Positions 44,901 through 56,265 are shown, counted from the stretch's first letter. The stretch is DNA of 64,000 bases from Lepraria neglecta (GCA_033220425.1 CM065646.1:3355501-3419500), one strand, 5' to 3'. The notes: a model not told the origin generated them from the sequence alone. Translations and numbers: made by a program.

Positions 44901-46326
44901 AGTCGTCTTTTTCTATACCGATATAACTTTAAAGCTCTACGTTACTCTCCTTCTATATTATCGCCCTACCAGATTATAGAATATATTATATATCTAGCAA
45001 GAGAGTGTCGGTATTAATACCATGTTTCTAGTCGATCAATTACAATAATCTAGTGAAGTTAAGCTTAAAGCTATTAACGGAAAAACGGTCCAAGATAGCC
45101 AGGGAGAAGGATCTTAGAATAGAAAAGTAGCTCTATAGTAGTACTAAAAGCTAGTTATTTTGCGCGAACAGGTAGCTAATCCAAAGTTCGATGCCTAGTA
45201 GCCGCCGAGTCCTCCTCTACAGCCGATAATGCTTTAGTATTAGTACCAAAGCGATAATCGCTAGAGGTAGAGGAGCGGGTAGAGGCTGGCAACGGTATGA
45301 ACTATATTATTATACAAATGTTGTAGGGATCACGATAGTATACACTACCTATTATCTTAAATCCTGCACCTTTAATAAACCACGGCGGTTAAATCATCCC
45401 GTATTATTCTTAGTAGGCTTAACTGAGCCTTAGGCGAGAAACTGTATAAGGCACCGGCGGTCTTGTCTAAAAGAAATGTCAGTATTACCGCTCGTAACAC
45501 GCGATGATTTAAAGTTGTAGAGGTAATTGGCGATCTGTATATCTACTCGCATAAGAAAAGGTAGCGAAGCTAGCCCCCCCTGAATAATGTTATACTGCCC
45601 GATTATGCCTATCCGATAATGACTGGCGGAAGTTACTGGAGCTTATCAGCGTCCTCCCGTCCTTCGGGCGCGTGTAAGTCATTACGTTTTGCCGAAATCT
45701 GTCTAGTAGTAGGCCGGCAATTCACATCGATAAGGGCAAGGGTAGTGTGACGAAGCCAAGGAATATACTAATTAGTCCCTACATGGTTGCATACCATTAT
45801 GAGCCTTATTCGGACTTTCGATACTAATATATAACACGTACCTTCTTAATATTAATCACGCTATGGCGTGGATTACGCAGGCTTTTCTGGATCTGCAGGT
45901 ATAAATTCTTGGACTTGCTTACGCTATACAAGAGCCATTCCCGATAAGTAGTAATGGCGGTATACCCTGTCAAGTAGATAATAAAGCATCTAGAAACTCC
46001 GGTTAAGCCGTTCATGTTCTACAAAACCAAGAGGCATCGATTAGAGCATCGAGTAGACGTAGCTTAGAGGTAGCAATTCTATTTAACTCGTAGTCGTTGT
46101 TAGAAGAGGATACTAGTAATAATAGTACGTACCTGTAATTATTCCAAAGTCTTTAGCAGGATTGATCTGGCCGGTAGAGACGAGAAGATCGTTCTATTGT
46201 TGTATTATAATAGCTCTATATATATCCAAGAGATATAAAAGAGGATTTTCAAATGGTCGAGTAGAGCAGATTATCCATTCTTGTAAGTACTGTTATCCTA
46301 GTATAACGGCAATCGTTGATATATAA
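44901..46326. other. RIP-mutated stretch without an assignable gene
   Basis: A minus-strand frame at 45824-46015 is open but featureless. Minus-strand sequence around 45200-45700 reads protein-like in patches. I cannot assign a gene or repeat. Confidence 0.4.
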
Positions 46327-47457
46327 ATGGTAGTAAATGAGTACCCCCGAGGATATAGCAAAGTCGCAGCGATCGAGAACTTAGATTCTAACCTGCTGGT
46401 CTACCGTAAATATGGGTGGCTCTATAATTATATACTACTATATCTGTAAGATAAGCTTACCGAATTACAAGAGGAGTTAGAAGCTCTTAATAGATGGGAG
46501 TTGAGTAACGGAAATGAAACCTTGCTCTACTTACGTCGACTGGATTATAATTAGCCTAGGTCTAGACGGAAAGGAATCGTAGCTGAACTCTACAAAAAGC
46601 TTACGAAGTATGGTGAGCCGAATGAAGATTCGATCTAGATGGACCAATGCTGACATAGTTATAGATGACGCTTTGCTACGATAGCAAAAAGTCTAAGTAC
46701 TAAAGAGACCCGCTGAATAGTCTTAATGTAACGTATACAATCTTATTAGTAAGACAGGGAGTCTAGTATAAGACGAATCCGACTGGATCCATAAAGGACC
46801 AGATCTTGTAGTACTAGGGTATAGTGGCGATTATGGTTAGCTGAACGCCAGACTCGAGGATTTCCTAAACCTGATCTCGAGGGCAATAACCAAGGTAAGC
46901 CTCCAAGGTATGTTTGGCATTATTTCCCTCTATACCTTACTAGATCGCATCCTTTATGGCGACATTTTCGTTCAGAATCTCAAGATCGTAACTGATTCCT
47001 TAGGGCCATAATGCCTATGCTGACAACTCGTAATAGGCTCTATATAGTAGCCGCGAGCAAAGGCAAAAAACCGGCGACGAAGCTATTCAACTTGTGTTAA
47101 ATCAACGCTTTAATATTCTAATCTACGGGATGATTACCCTTATAGTAGCTGTCCTGCTTCTAGTCCCGGTCTTTATATTATTTAAACTCTAGCCTACTAA
47201 TAAGTCTGAATCCGAGCGGAAGAGTAGCTACTAGATTGTGACTGTCTTTGCTTTTACTCTTTTTTTTCTGCCTTTTATTCCGTCTTTACTTAAGTAAGCT
47301 AATAGGAAGCCTTTATAGCTATAGCTGCCTACTCTGCAGTTTTAGTACTGTTTTTCGGAGATACGTCAAGTATATAGCTAACTATATTATGCTTTATATA
47401 TCCGCTGGCGCCTTAGACCTTATACGTTATGAGTATAGACTTTTAAGTCGCTTATAA
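46327..47457 (+). pseudogene. DUF6594-type membrane protein relic
   Basis: Starts with ATG at 46327 and reads PRGYSKVAAIENLDSNLLVY, RKYGWLYNYILLYL, then LTELQEELEALNRWELSNGN and LYLRRLDYN. Later frames give the C-terminal part: KTGDEAIQLVLNQRFNILIY, a membrane helix GMITLIVAVLLLVPVFILF, KLQPTNKSESERKSS-like polar linker and a second helix YQIVTVFAFTLFFLP, then a third hydrophobic stretch (47350-47420). The GYPK.A....D.N...FR.FGWL....LLYLQDEL..L...L..LD opening and the two- to three-helix C-terminus are typical of the DUF6594 domain of filamentous fungi; function unknown. Stops of RIP type and at least one frame change occur between 46640 and 47050. Confidence 0.75.
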
Positions 47458-47470
47458 ATATATACGTTCT

Positions 47471-47877
47471 CTGCCTTAACTATCTCCAGCTATACTTATT
47501 TACTTTTACCCGAAATCTTAGGATAGTACCTAAGCTACAGAGTCTCTGGACGAAAGTAGTAAGTTCACTATAATATCTTAGAAGCTCCTTCTAATAGCCC
47601 CGTCTCCGTATCCGAGCCGCCCTTAATCCAGCTTGCTACGGTTATAAATGTTTCCTCTGAATCCTCCAGGCAAAATACTATTAATCGAGCGGTCTGCGGC
47701 CAGTTTTTTGGTAGCTAGGCCATCCTTGTACTAAAGCGGCCTTGATATCCTCTGATAGACCCTTACTTGAAAGAAGTCCTTTTAGACTATCGGGAGTTTC
47801 TAAGGATGTATCAGGAAACTCGGGATATATACTATAACGACCATATTGGCCCGCCTAATTATTCTCTCTTATATTAA
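47471..47877 (-). repeat. 400-bp duplicated segment, copy A
   Basis: Matches 58241-58606, with transitions and a few small length differences. The minus strand is coding-like in both copies: NNQAGQYGRYSIYPEFPDTS here, NNWAGQYGPYSIFPDFPNTS in the better-kept copy. It sits right after the DUF6594 relic here, but next to repeat-family copy 3 at 58 kb, so the copies have different neigh­bours. Confidence 0.8.
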
Positions 47878-48002
47878 ATCGAAGAAGTAGGGCAACGGCG
47901 TTATTTAAAAGAAATTAAGAGCTAAGTATTATCACTGTAGTAATAACGCAGGTTACTCTATTATATTAGTTACAAACTAAGAAGATCATTATTATCCCTA
48001 TT

Positions 48003-48080
48003 ATGCCCATCATGCCCATCATGCCTATCATGCCCATCATGCCCATCATGCCTATCATGCCTATCATGCCCATCATCCAT
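48003..48080 (-). repeat. 9-bp minisatellite (ATGCCCATC), 8 units
   Basis: ATGCCCATC and ATGCCTATC alternate from 48003 to 48074 with a degenerate unit after. On the minus strand it encodes an HDG/HDR tripeptide repeat within an open frame of 102 codons (47970-48278) that begins MKAGRRSRGLCRTG. The frame has no other recognisable feature, so whether it was a gene is open. Confidence 0.85.
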
Positions 48081-48499
48081 ATCATTACTATCCATTATGT
48101 CAAAGACCGGTTTACTTAGATTTCCGCTATTACCATCTATCGCACTACAGCGGTGTCGCCTCGAATAAATAAACAAAATTTTCCTGTCACAACCTCGTGC
48201 ACTTTCTGATCTCCCTTCCCCCAAGAGTATTCCCCGCCCCGTCCTGCAGAGCCCCCTGCTTCTTCTACCTGCTTTCATCCCGCCCTAGCCCGCCTGCTAC
48301 GGCATATGTCAGGGGTGTTCGGCCAAGGTCATCTCGCGAGTCAGCGAAATATCATCCCGCTCTAGGTCTTTCCTCTATCCGTATCAGTACTCTACTGAAT
48401 AGCTTCTCTAATAGGCCTATAAGCGATATACCTCCACCTGGATAATAGCTTATAAAGTAACTCATCGATGAAGATAAACTGCTCAGCGGTTATATATAT

Positions 48500-49094
48500 A
48501 CTCTTACTCAGCGAAGAAACCCCCCTGGCCCACCCTCACCGGCGCCGGAAGCCTCAGCCCTGTGCCTAGGTTGGAAGCGTCCACGGTATATATGCTTAAA
48601 GTCTCTAAAGTCTTTGCGGAACCCTCTTGCCAGACTATCAGGGATACCCTTATGTATAGTAAGCTTATAAAGCTCTGACGTCGTATCCTCCATTTTCTTT
48701 AGATCTCTTATTCTCTAGTACTTCCTCTTGATAATAGTCTTTGTCTCGACCAGGCCACCTAAGACCCTTCGCTCTTCGTATATTATGGCTCCTATTCCTA
48801 GTATTCTACTATCTGCTCTTCTCCCGCCCTGCACTTGAGGGGGCCGCGGGAGGTGGTGCGGAGGGTGGTGCGGAGGTATGTGCGGAGGGAGGTGCGGAAG
48901 GAGGTGCTAGCGTTGGAGCACTTGCTGGCGCTGTCGCTGGAGGAGCTGCTACTGGCGATGTATGCCGAAATGAGGAGGCTTGAAACGGTGGATATTGCTG
49001 ATATTGGCTGACCGTATATAGGATTATATGGCTGAGGGGCATGTAGAATTTGCGGCGGTTACGGTTGCTGGGGCTGGTAGTATTGTATACTCAT
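48500..49094 (-). pseudogene. Repeat-family gene, copy 2 (C-terminal half)
   Basis: The least mutated copy of the family seen at 12616-14285 and 58735-60250. From a minus-strand ATG at 49092-49094 it carries the Gln/Pro linker (HAPQPYNPIYGQ), an Ala/Pro/Ser tract (PPATAPASAPTLAPPSAPPS), a region around RIRDLKKMEDTTSELYKL and then HKGIPDSLARGFRKDF, FRDFKHIYRGRFQPRHR and a Gly-rich end. The parts lie in different frames. The upstream half found in the other two copies is absent; copy 2 is followed at its 5' side by unrelated sequence. Function unknown. Confidence 0.6.
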
Positions 49095-49458
49095 GCATTC
49101 ATGGGATAGCTCTCCGTTATGCGTTACCTAGTCCTTGCGAATTCAGGTGGCCGCTCTGTCTCGGATCCTTCCTCCTGAGCCGCCCTTAGAGGCGACGAGT
49201 CTATCACGGTCTCGCCCTTAGCTCGAGCTCCTAAAAAGTCTAAGCACTAAAGAGACTCATCTACTAATGTTAACTTTCATTCACTTTAAGGTTACTAGTC
49301 AGGAGGGGAAAATATTAAACCGAGTATATAAGCCGGTACCGAGAAGGGAGCAATGCCCTTATAAGATTAGTTCTATATCGAATCAGACCGAAGCATTTAT
49401 ATCAGACTCCCAACAATCTAAATGCAAAGAATTAAATTCACATTCATACTATAAACAC

Positions 49459-49940
49459 TAAGTATAATCCCGCAGCTCACAATCCTAAATCTTCTCTTAC
49501 TTATCAAGTACAGCCTTCATTTAAGAATATAACTCTTTATTCTCTCCTAGCCAACGCTTGCCATTTAGTTACATAGCTCTTATATAATTAGGAGTGAAGT
49601 AGGTAATAGTCTTGTCCGTCTTCTTCGACGATTAATCCTTTCTTAAGATCCGCCAGTTCTCCTATATCTGTATAGTACTACCTCTTATATTTAGAAACGA
49701 TCCTGCGTTTAACCTTGCCCTTCTCATTCAGACTATTATAATATATATAGATCCAGAAAAGCACCTAGAAGAACAATTCTAGATCGTGCCTAAAGCTGTA
49801 AGGCTCGCTATATAGAGTACCAATCGCCATAAAGATCTTTGTGCCTACCATACTTAATAATTAAGGTAGTCTACTAGACAAAGTTGCTTCAAGATTCAAA
49901 TCTGCCAGGTATTTAAGACAGCTTGCGTTATTAGACCGAA
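49459..49940 (-). pseudogene. FunK1 kinase C-terminal fragment (tandem duplicate)
   Basis: The minus strand reads MVGTKIFMAIGTLYSE, then YSFRHDLELFFQVLFWIYIY, YNSLNEKGKVKRRIVSKYKR and YYTDIGELADLKKGLIVEED. This is the activation-loop to C-lobe end of FunK1 kinases (GT.AFMAI..L..E.YSF.HDLES.FWVLFWI). It lies directly 3' of the larger FunK1 relic. Both also share the downstream sequence ATTTAATTCTTTG and a GCTTCGGTCT motif, so they arose by tandem duplication. N-lobe and catalytic loop are missing. RIP-type stops replace Gln or Trp. Confidence 0.8.
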
Positions 49941-49978
49941 GCAGTAGTATTAGACTCTTAAGACACAAGTTCAAAGAA

Positions 49979-52162
49979 TTAAATACGCATTATAGATACT
50001 TAGTATAGTACCGTAGCTTGTAGTTCCCGGTCTTCTCTTACCTTTTCGAGTACCGTATTTATATAGGTATAGAGCTTTATATCTTTACTCAGCTACTGTT
50101 TCCCCCCTAGAAAGATAACCTTCCGTAGCTCTTGTATATATAGAATTAGTAGCTTATAGTATTCCGAGAAAACGTCCCTTATTTTTTTATCAAACCTATC
50201 TTCCTTAGATACTATTCTAATTTTAATATTTGTAAGTTTCTCGATTAGTTCCTTATTCTACTCTTTAAACTTATTAACTTTTCTTCTCTCCTAACCCGGT
50301 CTATTCTAATAGATATAGATCTAGAAGAGAACCTAGAAGAACGACTTAAGGTTATATATAGGACTGTAGTACTCCCCGAGAAGTGTACTAATTACTATAA
50401 ATACCTTCGTACCCGTCTTGCCCGGTACTCCGGATGCTTTATTATTTTCGATCTTAATTACGAGGTCTAAATCGATAAGAAACCTATTATCCTCTTGCTC
50501 GGTAAGTATAATATTACCCGTCGAGATATTATAGTAAAGAATTCCTACTCCTAATAAAGATTTGTACCCTGAAATAATATTAGTAAGATCGTCGATACTT
50601 ATAGTATGATCCTAACCTTTAATAGCTCTAATCAATCCGTTTAGGACGGCTATAAGGGAGCTTACTTCCTCGATAGTCTTGCCGGGATCACGAGTGATAA
50701 TATATCGATAGACTCGATTGTAAATAGGCGTGTCTATATTCCTCGATCTAAGGCTTAAGCAAGATCTCTTAATACTAGCTAGTAGCGCTATCCGGGCTAA
50801 ACTTGACGATCGCTTCCGTAGAAAACTTGGGCTTCGGCCTACTACACCTTTCCCAGGAGATTCGGAGGCTGAGGCTAATGATTTAGGCTTGTATAGGAGT
50901 CTCTGCTTAAACTTCGTTCGACTATATATTTCTATTAACCCTCTTCGTATATTCTCGATAATATCGTTATTCTTTCTATTAACTAGGACTATCTTATAAT
51001 AATAGTACCGGGTAATATTCCTTACGCCTTTATCTGTTGCCTTTTTGATAAGCTCCCCCTCTTCCGGTTGTTCTATATACTACTATAAATCTTTGACGAG
51101 GAGGGGCTCCTTCGACTAGTCCCTATCGCGATATGCCCCCTAATACATCGTAGCGCGGCTAGTAACCACCGCGTGCTTTCTGATGTTCTTGGTAAGAATG
51201 AGCCGTTCGACCTGATCACTTCGGGTGATCTCTATGTAACGCTGGCCGTCGGATCGCCGAATCGTCGGGTCGAGGCTAAGCTATTTATTGTCTATTAGAT
51301 AATAGCTAAGCATGACATAGACGAATTTGAGTCCCTCCCGATTGATATTGAAGGACGAAGATCCAGAGCTGCCTGATTAATCGAAATGCTACAAGCGCAT
51401 CATCGATCTACAGAGGGTGAACCCAAGCACGAATCTTCGGTCTTGCGTGCGGAAAACCTCCCGAGCGTAGGTAGCGACATCGAGCTACGCCGGCTCTTAC
51501 CCGTCCTCGATGGGATTGCTCTTTAATTCACCGGTCACAAGTATCTGAGCCCAGTTAGATTTTGGTTGATGGGTCTTCCTGTAGTTAGTCTTGCTCTATC
51601 TATAACATGCTATAATACTAACGTCCATCTTCCGTTTGATTCGGGATCTATCTAGGTAAATGCTTGGTCCTTAGTAGATCTGCCGGGAAGTAGTAGGATG
51701 CACGCCACATTTGGTGACCTACGCTATAAATCGTTCCACAACCTCTTGCAGCCATTTCAGGACGAGGTCCTCCTGGGTACTCGGAGGCCACCTAGTCCAA
51801 CTGCTGCCTTTAGTGTAGAGCCCGGTATCTTCCTTTTGATATTGATCGAATACTGTCCCTGCTAGCTCGTCGAGTCGGGGGATATATCCGAAGACGGCGG
51901 GGATAAAGTTAGGGATATCGATTCGAAGGGCTGGGAGGAGTTCTTCTCTTAGTATATTATCGACCTCCTTCCTATACTCGGATACATCTACGAAGCTACC
52001 TGTATTAAATAACTAAGGCGTCTGCGGGAACGAAGATGTGAATGATGTATGAGATTGGGAAGGTGTTGTAGGTTGCGGTAGTAGTAGTAGTATTGGCCTC
52101 GTGCGCGCGATGACCTCGTATAGTTCGGTCTATATCTTCTAATCAGCCTCTCCAGTAACCAT
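49979..52162 (-). pseudogene. FunK1-family fungal protein kinase relic, full length
   Basis: From the ATG at 52160-52162 to the stop at 49979-49981 is 728 codons in a single frame, matching the usual family length. Reads PTTPSQSHTSFTSSFPQTP, FNTGSFVDVSEYRKEVDNIL, DRRFVLGFTLCRSMMRLQHF, GLKFVYVMLSYYLIDNKQL-like, DGQRYIEITRSDQVERLIL, RATMYQGAYRDRD (ATP-lobe), GVRNITRYYYYKIVLV, then GILYYNISTGNIIL where the HSDIS..N catalytic loop should be (His to Tyr, Asp to Asn). The metal-binding region is RFLIDLDLVIKI, and GTKVFIVISTLLGEYYSPIY and FFQVLFQIYIYYNRP follow. About 28 stops, nearly all explainable as RIP of Gln or Trp codons; no frameshift seen. Kinase substrate unknown. Confidence 0.9.
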
Positions 52163-52858
52163 AGTATATAGTAGCCCAGCGGTGAGCTTGATACTGATTT
52201 AGCTTGAGGAGAGACCGGAGTAAAGTAGCGCTACTTCACCGCTAATAGGTCCCAATCCTTCTTTAGAGGGAAGAGCCGATATAGCTGGTAGCAATAGCAA
52301 AGTGCCTATAACTCTAAGAGCCAGACCCTTTCCGACTATTATGGATTAGCTAGCTCGAAAGTGTTATATATTGTATATACCTGGATCCGTGAGAAGTTTC
52401 TTATAACCGGCTGGCGAATCCGTAACTTTCGCGTTCGGATACTTGGAGTTAATTATATCGAGGAGGGTTTCGAACTCGTCCTTAATAGGATTGGCTCGAA
52501 TAATATTAAGCTCGCTCTTAGAGAATTGAGCTATAAGATAATGAAAGCTCTAGAGGTATTGCGAAGTAACGCCCACGACTGGGTATAAACAAGAGAAGGG
52601 ATTATTAGCGCCGGCGTTTTCTTCATGAACTTCCCGCTGTTCTAGTCCTAGACTAGTAAAGCCTGTCCCGGCCACCGTAGTGGCAGCAGCCATGTATTTT
52701 CCACTTGGTGTCCTCTATAGGGCTCATTATACTCCTGAGCGCTTCTCTATACCTTTCCCCTATGGTCTCATCCAGGTAATATCTTCTGATAGTAAGCATT
52801 TTGAGTCCTGTCACGCATTTTGAAATCCTGAGACTTATATTGCCTGCAGGTGTCATTA
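52163..52858. repeat. Duplicated segment copy B and flank, target of transposon
   Basis: 52496-52748 is the partner of 16047-16297. The plus frame 52361-52588 is open (RNFRVRILGVNYIEEGFELV, LALRELSYKIMKALEVL). The minus frame 52653-52883 is open too (LTIRRYYLDETIGERYREAL, RSIMSPIEDTKWKIHGCCHY). Only one can be the real sense, and I cannot decide which. The Fot1-type element is inserted at its right side, at TA 52857-52858. Confidence 0.6.
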
Positions 52859-52918
52859 GAAGTATTGACCTATAGCTCGGCAATACCCATGGCTCGGCAC
52901 GCTAAACCCGATTAGGAA
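52859..52918. repeat. Left terminal inverted repeat of Fot1-type element
   Basis: 60 bp starting GAAGTATTGACCTATAGCTC and ending GATTAGGAA. It differs from the complement of the right end at one base (A for G at the 16th position). Confidence 0.93.
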
Positions 52919-53004
52919 TCGCAATCTTCTGAATTTGTTAATAACGACTATTTATCTATTACATAAACTACCTAACTACCTAACCACCCTCCTAGTACTC
53001 CCAA

Positions 53005-54982
53005 ATGCCTTAAAGAACTCCCCTAGATACCTGTCACAGGGCCCAGTAAAGCTTCCCCCCTTAAGACGAAGCTGACGAGCAAGAAGAGCTTCCTAAAGAA
53101 CTCCGATACTAACTTGCTTATTAATATTTTTGATTACTAACTAACAACGACTCGCTGAGCAAGGTTATAAGGCAGTATGGGCTACCTAGAAGCACCTTGA
53201 ACGATCGAGTTAACGGTAAAACACCTTACGCTAAGGTAGTTAAATTTCGATAGCGTTTAATAGAAGGAGAAGAAAAAGTACTTTATAGCTATATTAAGCG
53301 ACTAGAGGCCTAGGGCTGGCCGTTAATAATCCAATAGCTTATTAGTATAGCTAAAGAGCTACTAGAAGCTAAGAACGATATAGAGCCTATCGGAGTATAC
53401 TGGTCAGCTAAATTCCTTACTCGACACCCTTAATTCAAAACCAAATTTGTTCCTCCTCTTAATAAAGCACGGCGTCAGGTAGAGAATCCAGTAGTTATTA
53501 AGTACTAGTTCGATATATATTAAAAGGCTAGGAGTATATATGACGTTGAGGATCAAGATATATAGAATATAGATGAGAAAGGCTTTATAATGGGAGTTAT
53601 AGCCAAAATATAAGTTATTATTTTAAAGCATAACAAAGAAGCTACGATGACTCAACCTAGCAATCGTGAATAGGTAACTACTATCGATTATATCTTAATG
53701 GATGGCCGGGTCCTTCCTCCCTAGATTATCTTTAAAGGTAAAGTAGTTATATATTTATAGGTTGATCAGCTTGAAAAGATAGAGCTATTATAGTCTATAC
53801 GTACTAGTATAAATGGATGGACCGATAATAATATTGGCTTCGAGTGGCTATAGTACTTCTAAAAGTAGATATACAGGAACGATTTAGGCTAAAAATATCG
53901 AATACTTATCTTTGACGGCTATACATTATATATTACTACTAAGGCTATCGAATTCGCTGTAGCTAATAGGATTATCGTACTCTGCTTGCTACTATATAGT
54001 ATATATCTTCTATAGCCGCTGGATATTGGCTTCTTTACACTACTCGCTAATATCTATAAATCGAATATTTAACGAGTAAGTAGACTAGGAGCTAGTTACT
54101 CTATCGATAAATTAGAGTTCTTAGAGTTCTATATACTTACTTATCGGCAAGTCGCTACTACTTTAACCATTATAAAGGCCTGGGAGGTATCAGGTCTAGC
54201 TCCTTTTGAGCTAATGCAAGTGCTCCAGAAGCTTCCTAACTATATAGCTAATATATAGGAGGATGCTTCAAACCCAGTGATCCAGGGTAACCTCTAAATC
54301 ACTTATTCTATCTGCCCTACTATACTACCAGAAATCTAGATCGATAGTATCACTTACAGCATCAGCGACATTCTATAGCCGGATATACCTTACGATAATA
54401 CTGCTATAGAAAGGCTACTCCGTATATTCAAGGTATTCGATATAAGAACCCAGAAGATTACTAAAGTAGCAACCTATTATCGATCTAATACATAAATTTA
54501 TTACTATACTACTAATTATCTTAAAGAGCTTAATAAGCGGAAATAGAATAAAACTAATAGAAAGTAAGCTTACTTTCCTAGTATAATTCTTATAAACGAT
54601 AAACTCCTCGCGGAGCGTAAGTAAGCCGATTTAGAAAAATAGTGTCTATAGTAAGAAAGAGAGGATACAAAACGTGTAAAGAAGGCGAATACTAGGTAGC
54701 TAAAGGCTGTCAGAGAGCTTAATAGAAGAGGCCGTAAATCGACGCCAGGGAGGTCTATTGATTTCTGCTATCCACCTACGATACCAAGTACCAGCGATCA
54801 CGATCTGTCCAGTCCAGCATCAGTACCGCCAGTAGTATCAGCTCCACCAGCAGCACTAGCTCCGCCAGCAGTACCAGCTCCGCCAGTACCAGTTCCAGCA
54901 GCTCCGCCAGCACTAGTAGCAGCTCCGCCAGCAACAGCACCGCCAGCAAAATCAGCTCCACCAGCAGCACCAGCCCCGCCAG

Positions 54983-55058
<76 letters not shown>

Positions 55059-55146
55059 AGCAGTAGCATCCGCCCTGCCGGCACCAGCTCCCCAACGCAG
55101 CCGCCGTGGCAGATGCATCAGGAAACCATCCAAGCTGTTGGATTGA
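53005..55146 (+). pseudogene. Fot1/Pogo transposase (DDE_1 type), stop-riddled, with Ala/Pro tail
   Basis: From the ATG at 53005 to TGA at 55144-55146 is 714 codons in one frame. The helix-turn-helix reads RQYGLPRSTLNDRVNGK (about 53170), and a CENP-B-like region follows (YWSAKFLTRHP). Catalytic residues: D of IDEKGFIMGV at 53572, D of IFDGYTLYIT at 53914, and D of QPLDIGFF at 54022, a D-D-36-D arrangement. More than 30 TAG/TAA codons stand where Gln or Trp fits, so the protein is dead, yet all three Asp survive. The C-terminus (54830-55080) is an unusually long Ala/Pro repeat (APAPAPAP) ending in a basic RSRRGRCIRKPSK. The element moves by cut and paste in its active relatives. Confidence 0.9.
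54800..55080 (+). repeat. Ala/Pro-coding microsatellite (CACCAGCTCCAG)n
   Basis: Imperfect GCC-AGC-ACC units become a perfect 12-bp repeat CACCAGCTCCAG from about 54990 to 55062. It lies within the transposase frame. CpA is abundant here, so this stretch has escaped or outlived RIP. Antisense frames of up to 121 codons are by-products. Confidence 0.9.
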
Positions 55147-55447
55147 CCAATCAGCTTGAGCAACCTGATGTAGCCATATCCGCAGATCCTTAATACTTAT
55201 CGGCGTAAGCCAATCAGGATTGAGAGCTCTTAACACCTCGTGAATCGAATTCGAATTGACAGTTAAAATCCCTATCTATCTTCGCCATTAATCATAATTT
55301 CTGTGCTTCTTTTTAGTTTAATTGGTCAATTAAGGGTCCGCCCTGGCTGGGGGGGTATAGGGTAACGTTCACTAAAGCTCTAAATCAATATATAGCTTAG
55401 TGTAATAGATGTAGAGTAATAGATAATGTGGAGAGAAATGCATATGG

Positions 55448-55507
55448 TTCCTAATCGGGTTTAGCGTGCCGAGCCATGGGTATTGCCGAGCCATAGGTCA
55501 ATACTTC
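55448..55507. repeat. Right terminal inverted repeat of Fot1-type element
   Basis: 60 bp starting TTCCTAATCGGGTTTAGCG and ending GGTCAATACTTC, followed by TA. It mirrors the left end with one mismatch. Confidence 0.93.
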
Positions 55508-55628
55508 TAGTCCTCGCCGGCCTCTGACCTCTTCAGCATCATGCTTTTATTGCTTAATCAATCCAAATTGGTATAAGTCGCTGGTATATTAGGTCATTAG
55601 TATGTGAGCGGATCAAAACTATACAGTA

Positions 55629-56265
55629 TGTAGATACCGTTGCTGCTTGGGAAGAAGACGAGTGGATATACATCCTACGGGATAAAAAAGATGGTGGAAT
55701 CGCCCCTACGTCCTTTGTGGAATCGTTAGATGAGTTACGACTAGTATACGTGGGAGGAAGCTTATCGGCGGTCTAGACGATTGGAAGAGAGGCTTTCTGC
55801 AAGGTAAAAGCCTGGAATCCCGAGATAGAGTCTGAAGATAAGATGATTACTTTCGTTAAGAAGATCGCGCCATGAATATTAACTCTAGAAGTTATATATA
55901 CCTGGACTGATTATAATAGGCCATTTTTGATTCTAAGGCGAATTGTAGGATCTACTCTGAGAGATACCTGAATATTACTATCGCTTTCTCAGCGCCACTT
56001 GGTGGTCAAGACTATTACAACTTATTATGATCTCTTGGCCCAAAATACATTATAGATGCCGGGGAGTGCTACAGGGAGACCTATACTCGAGCCGTTTCTA
56101 AGGTCATATACTAAGTAATCTTTATAGGTGGATGCATCAAGCTGTAGCTACCGTTCCGCAGTTTTTGAACAAGTTGTATCTCCGGCCTTAATATCTGGAC
56201 CTCTTTCTAGAACTAGTTGATTTAAGTGGCCTGAGTATATAGATAACCCTGTAGCCGGGACCCGG
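55629..56265 (+). pseudogene. APH-type phosphotransferase / kinase-like relic
   Basis: The plus strand reads AAWEEDEWIYILRDKKDGGI, LDELRLVYVGGSLSAV, then REAFCKVKAWNPEIESEDKM, ITFVKKIAP and LEVIYTWTDYNRPFLILRRI, followed by VGSTLRDT, LLSLSQRHLVVKTITTYYDL and SATGRPILEPFLRSY. This is the N-lobe and hinge of fungal phosphotransferase-enzyme-family proteins (K.....E.ES..I.FV......P.PEV...W.D...RSFLI..R..G.TL.D.W). The catalytic half (H.D..P.N and DWE) was not found; sequence after 56265 is different in character. A handful of RIP-type stops. Confidence 0.65.

Larger units (their letters stand above)
52859..55507 (+). mobile_element. Full-length Fot1/Pogo-type DNA transposon
   Basis: 2649-bp element bounded by 60-bp terminal inverted repeats and a TA duplication (52857-52858 and 55508-55509). 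It carries one transposase frame on the plus strand. The ends are almost perfectly preserved while the coding region is full of RIP-type stops. Structure (TA target, long inverted repeats, D-D-D transposase with N-terminal helix-turn-helix) places it in the Fot1/Pogo branch of Tc1/mariner. No second copy lies in this window. Confidence 0.92.

Noticed and set aside
54776-55236. Three overlapping minus-strand frames rich in Gly/Ala, Leu/Glu and Trp/Cys
   Set aside because: They are the other-frame shadows of the Ala/Pro microsatellite inside the transposase.
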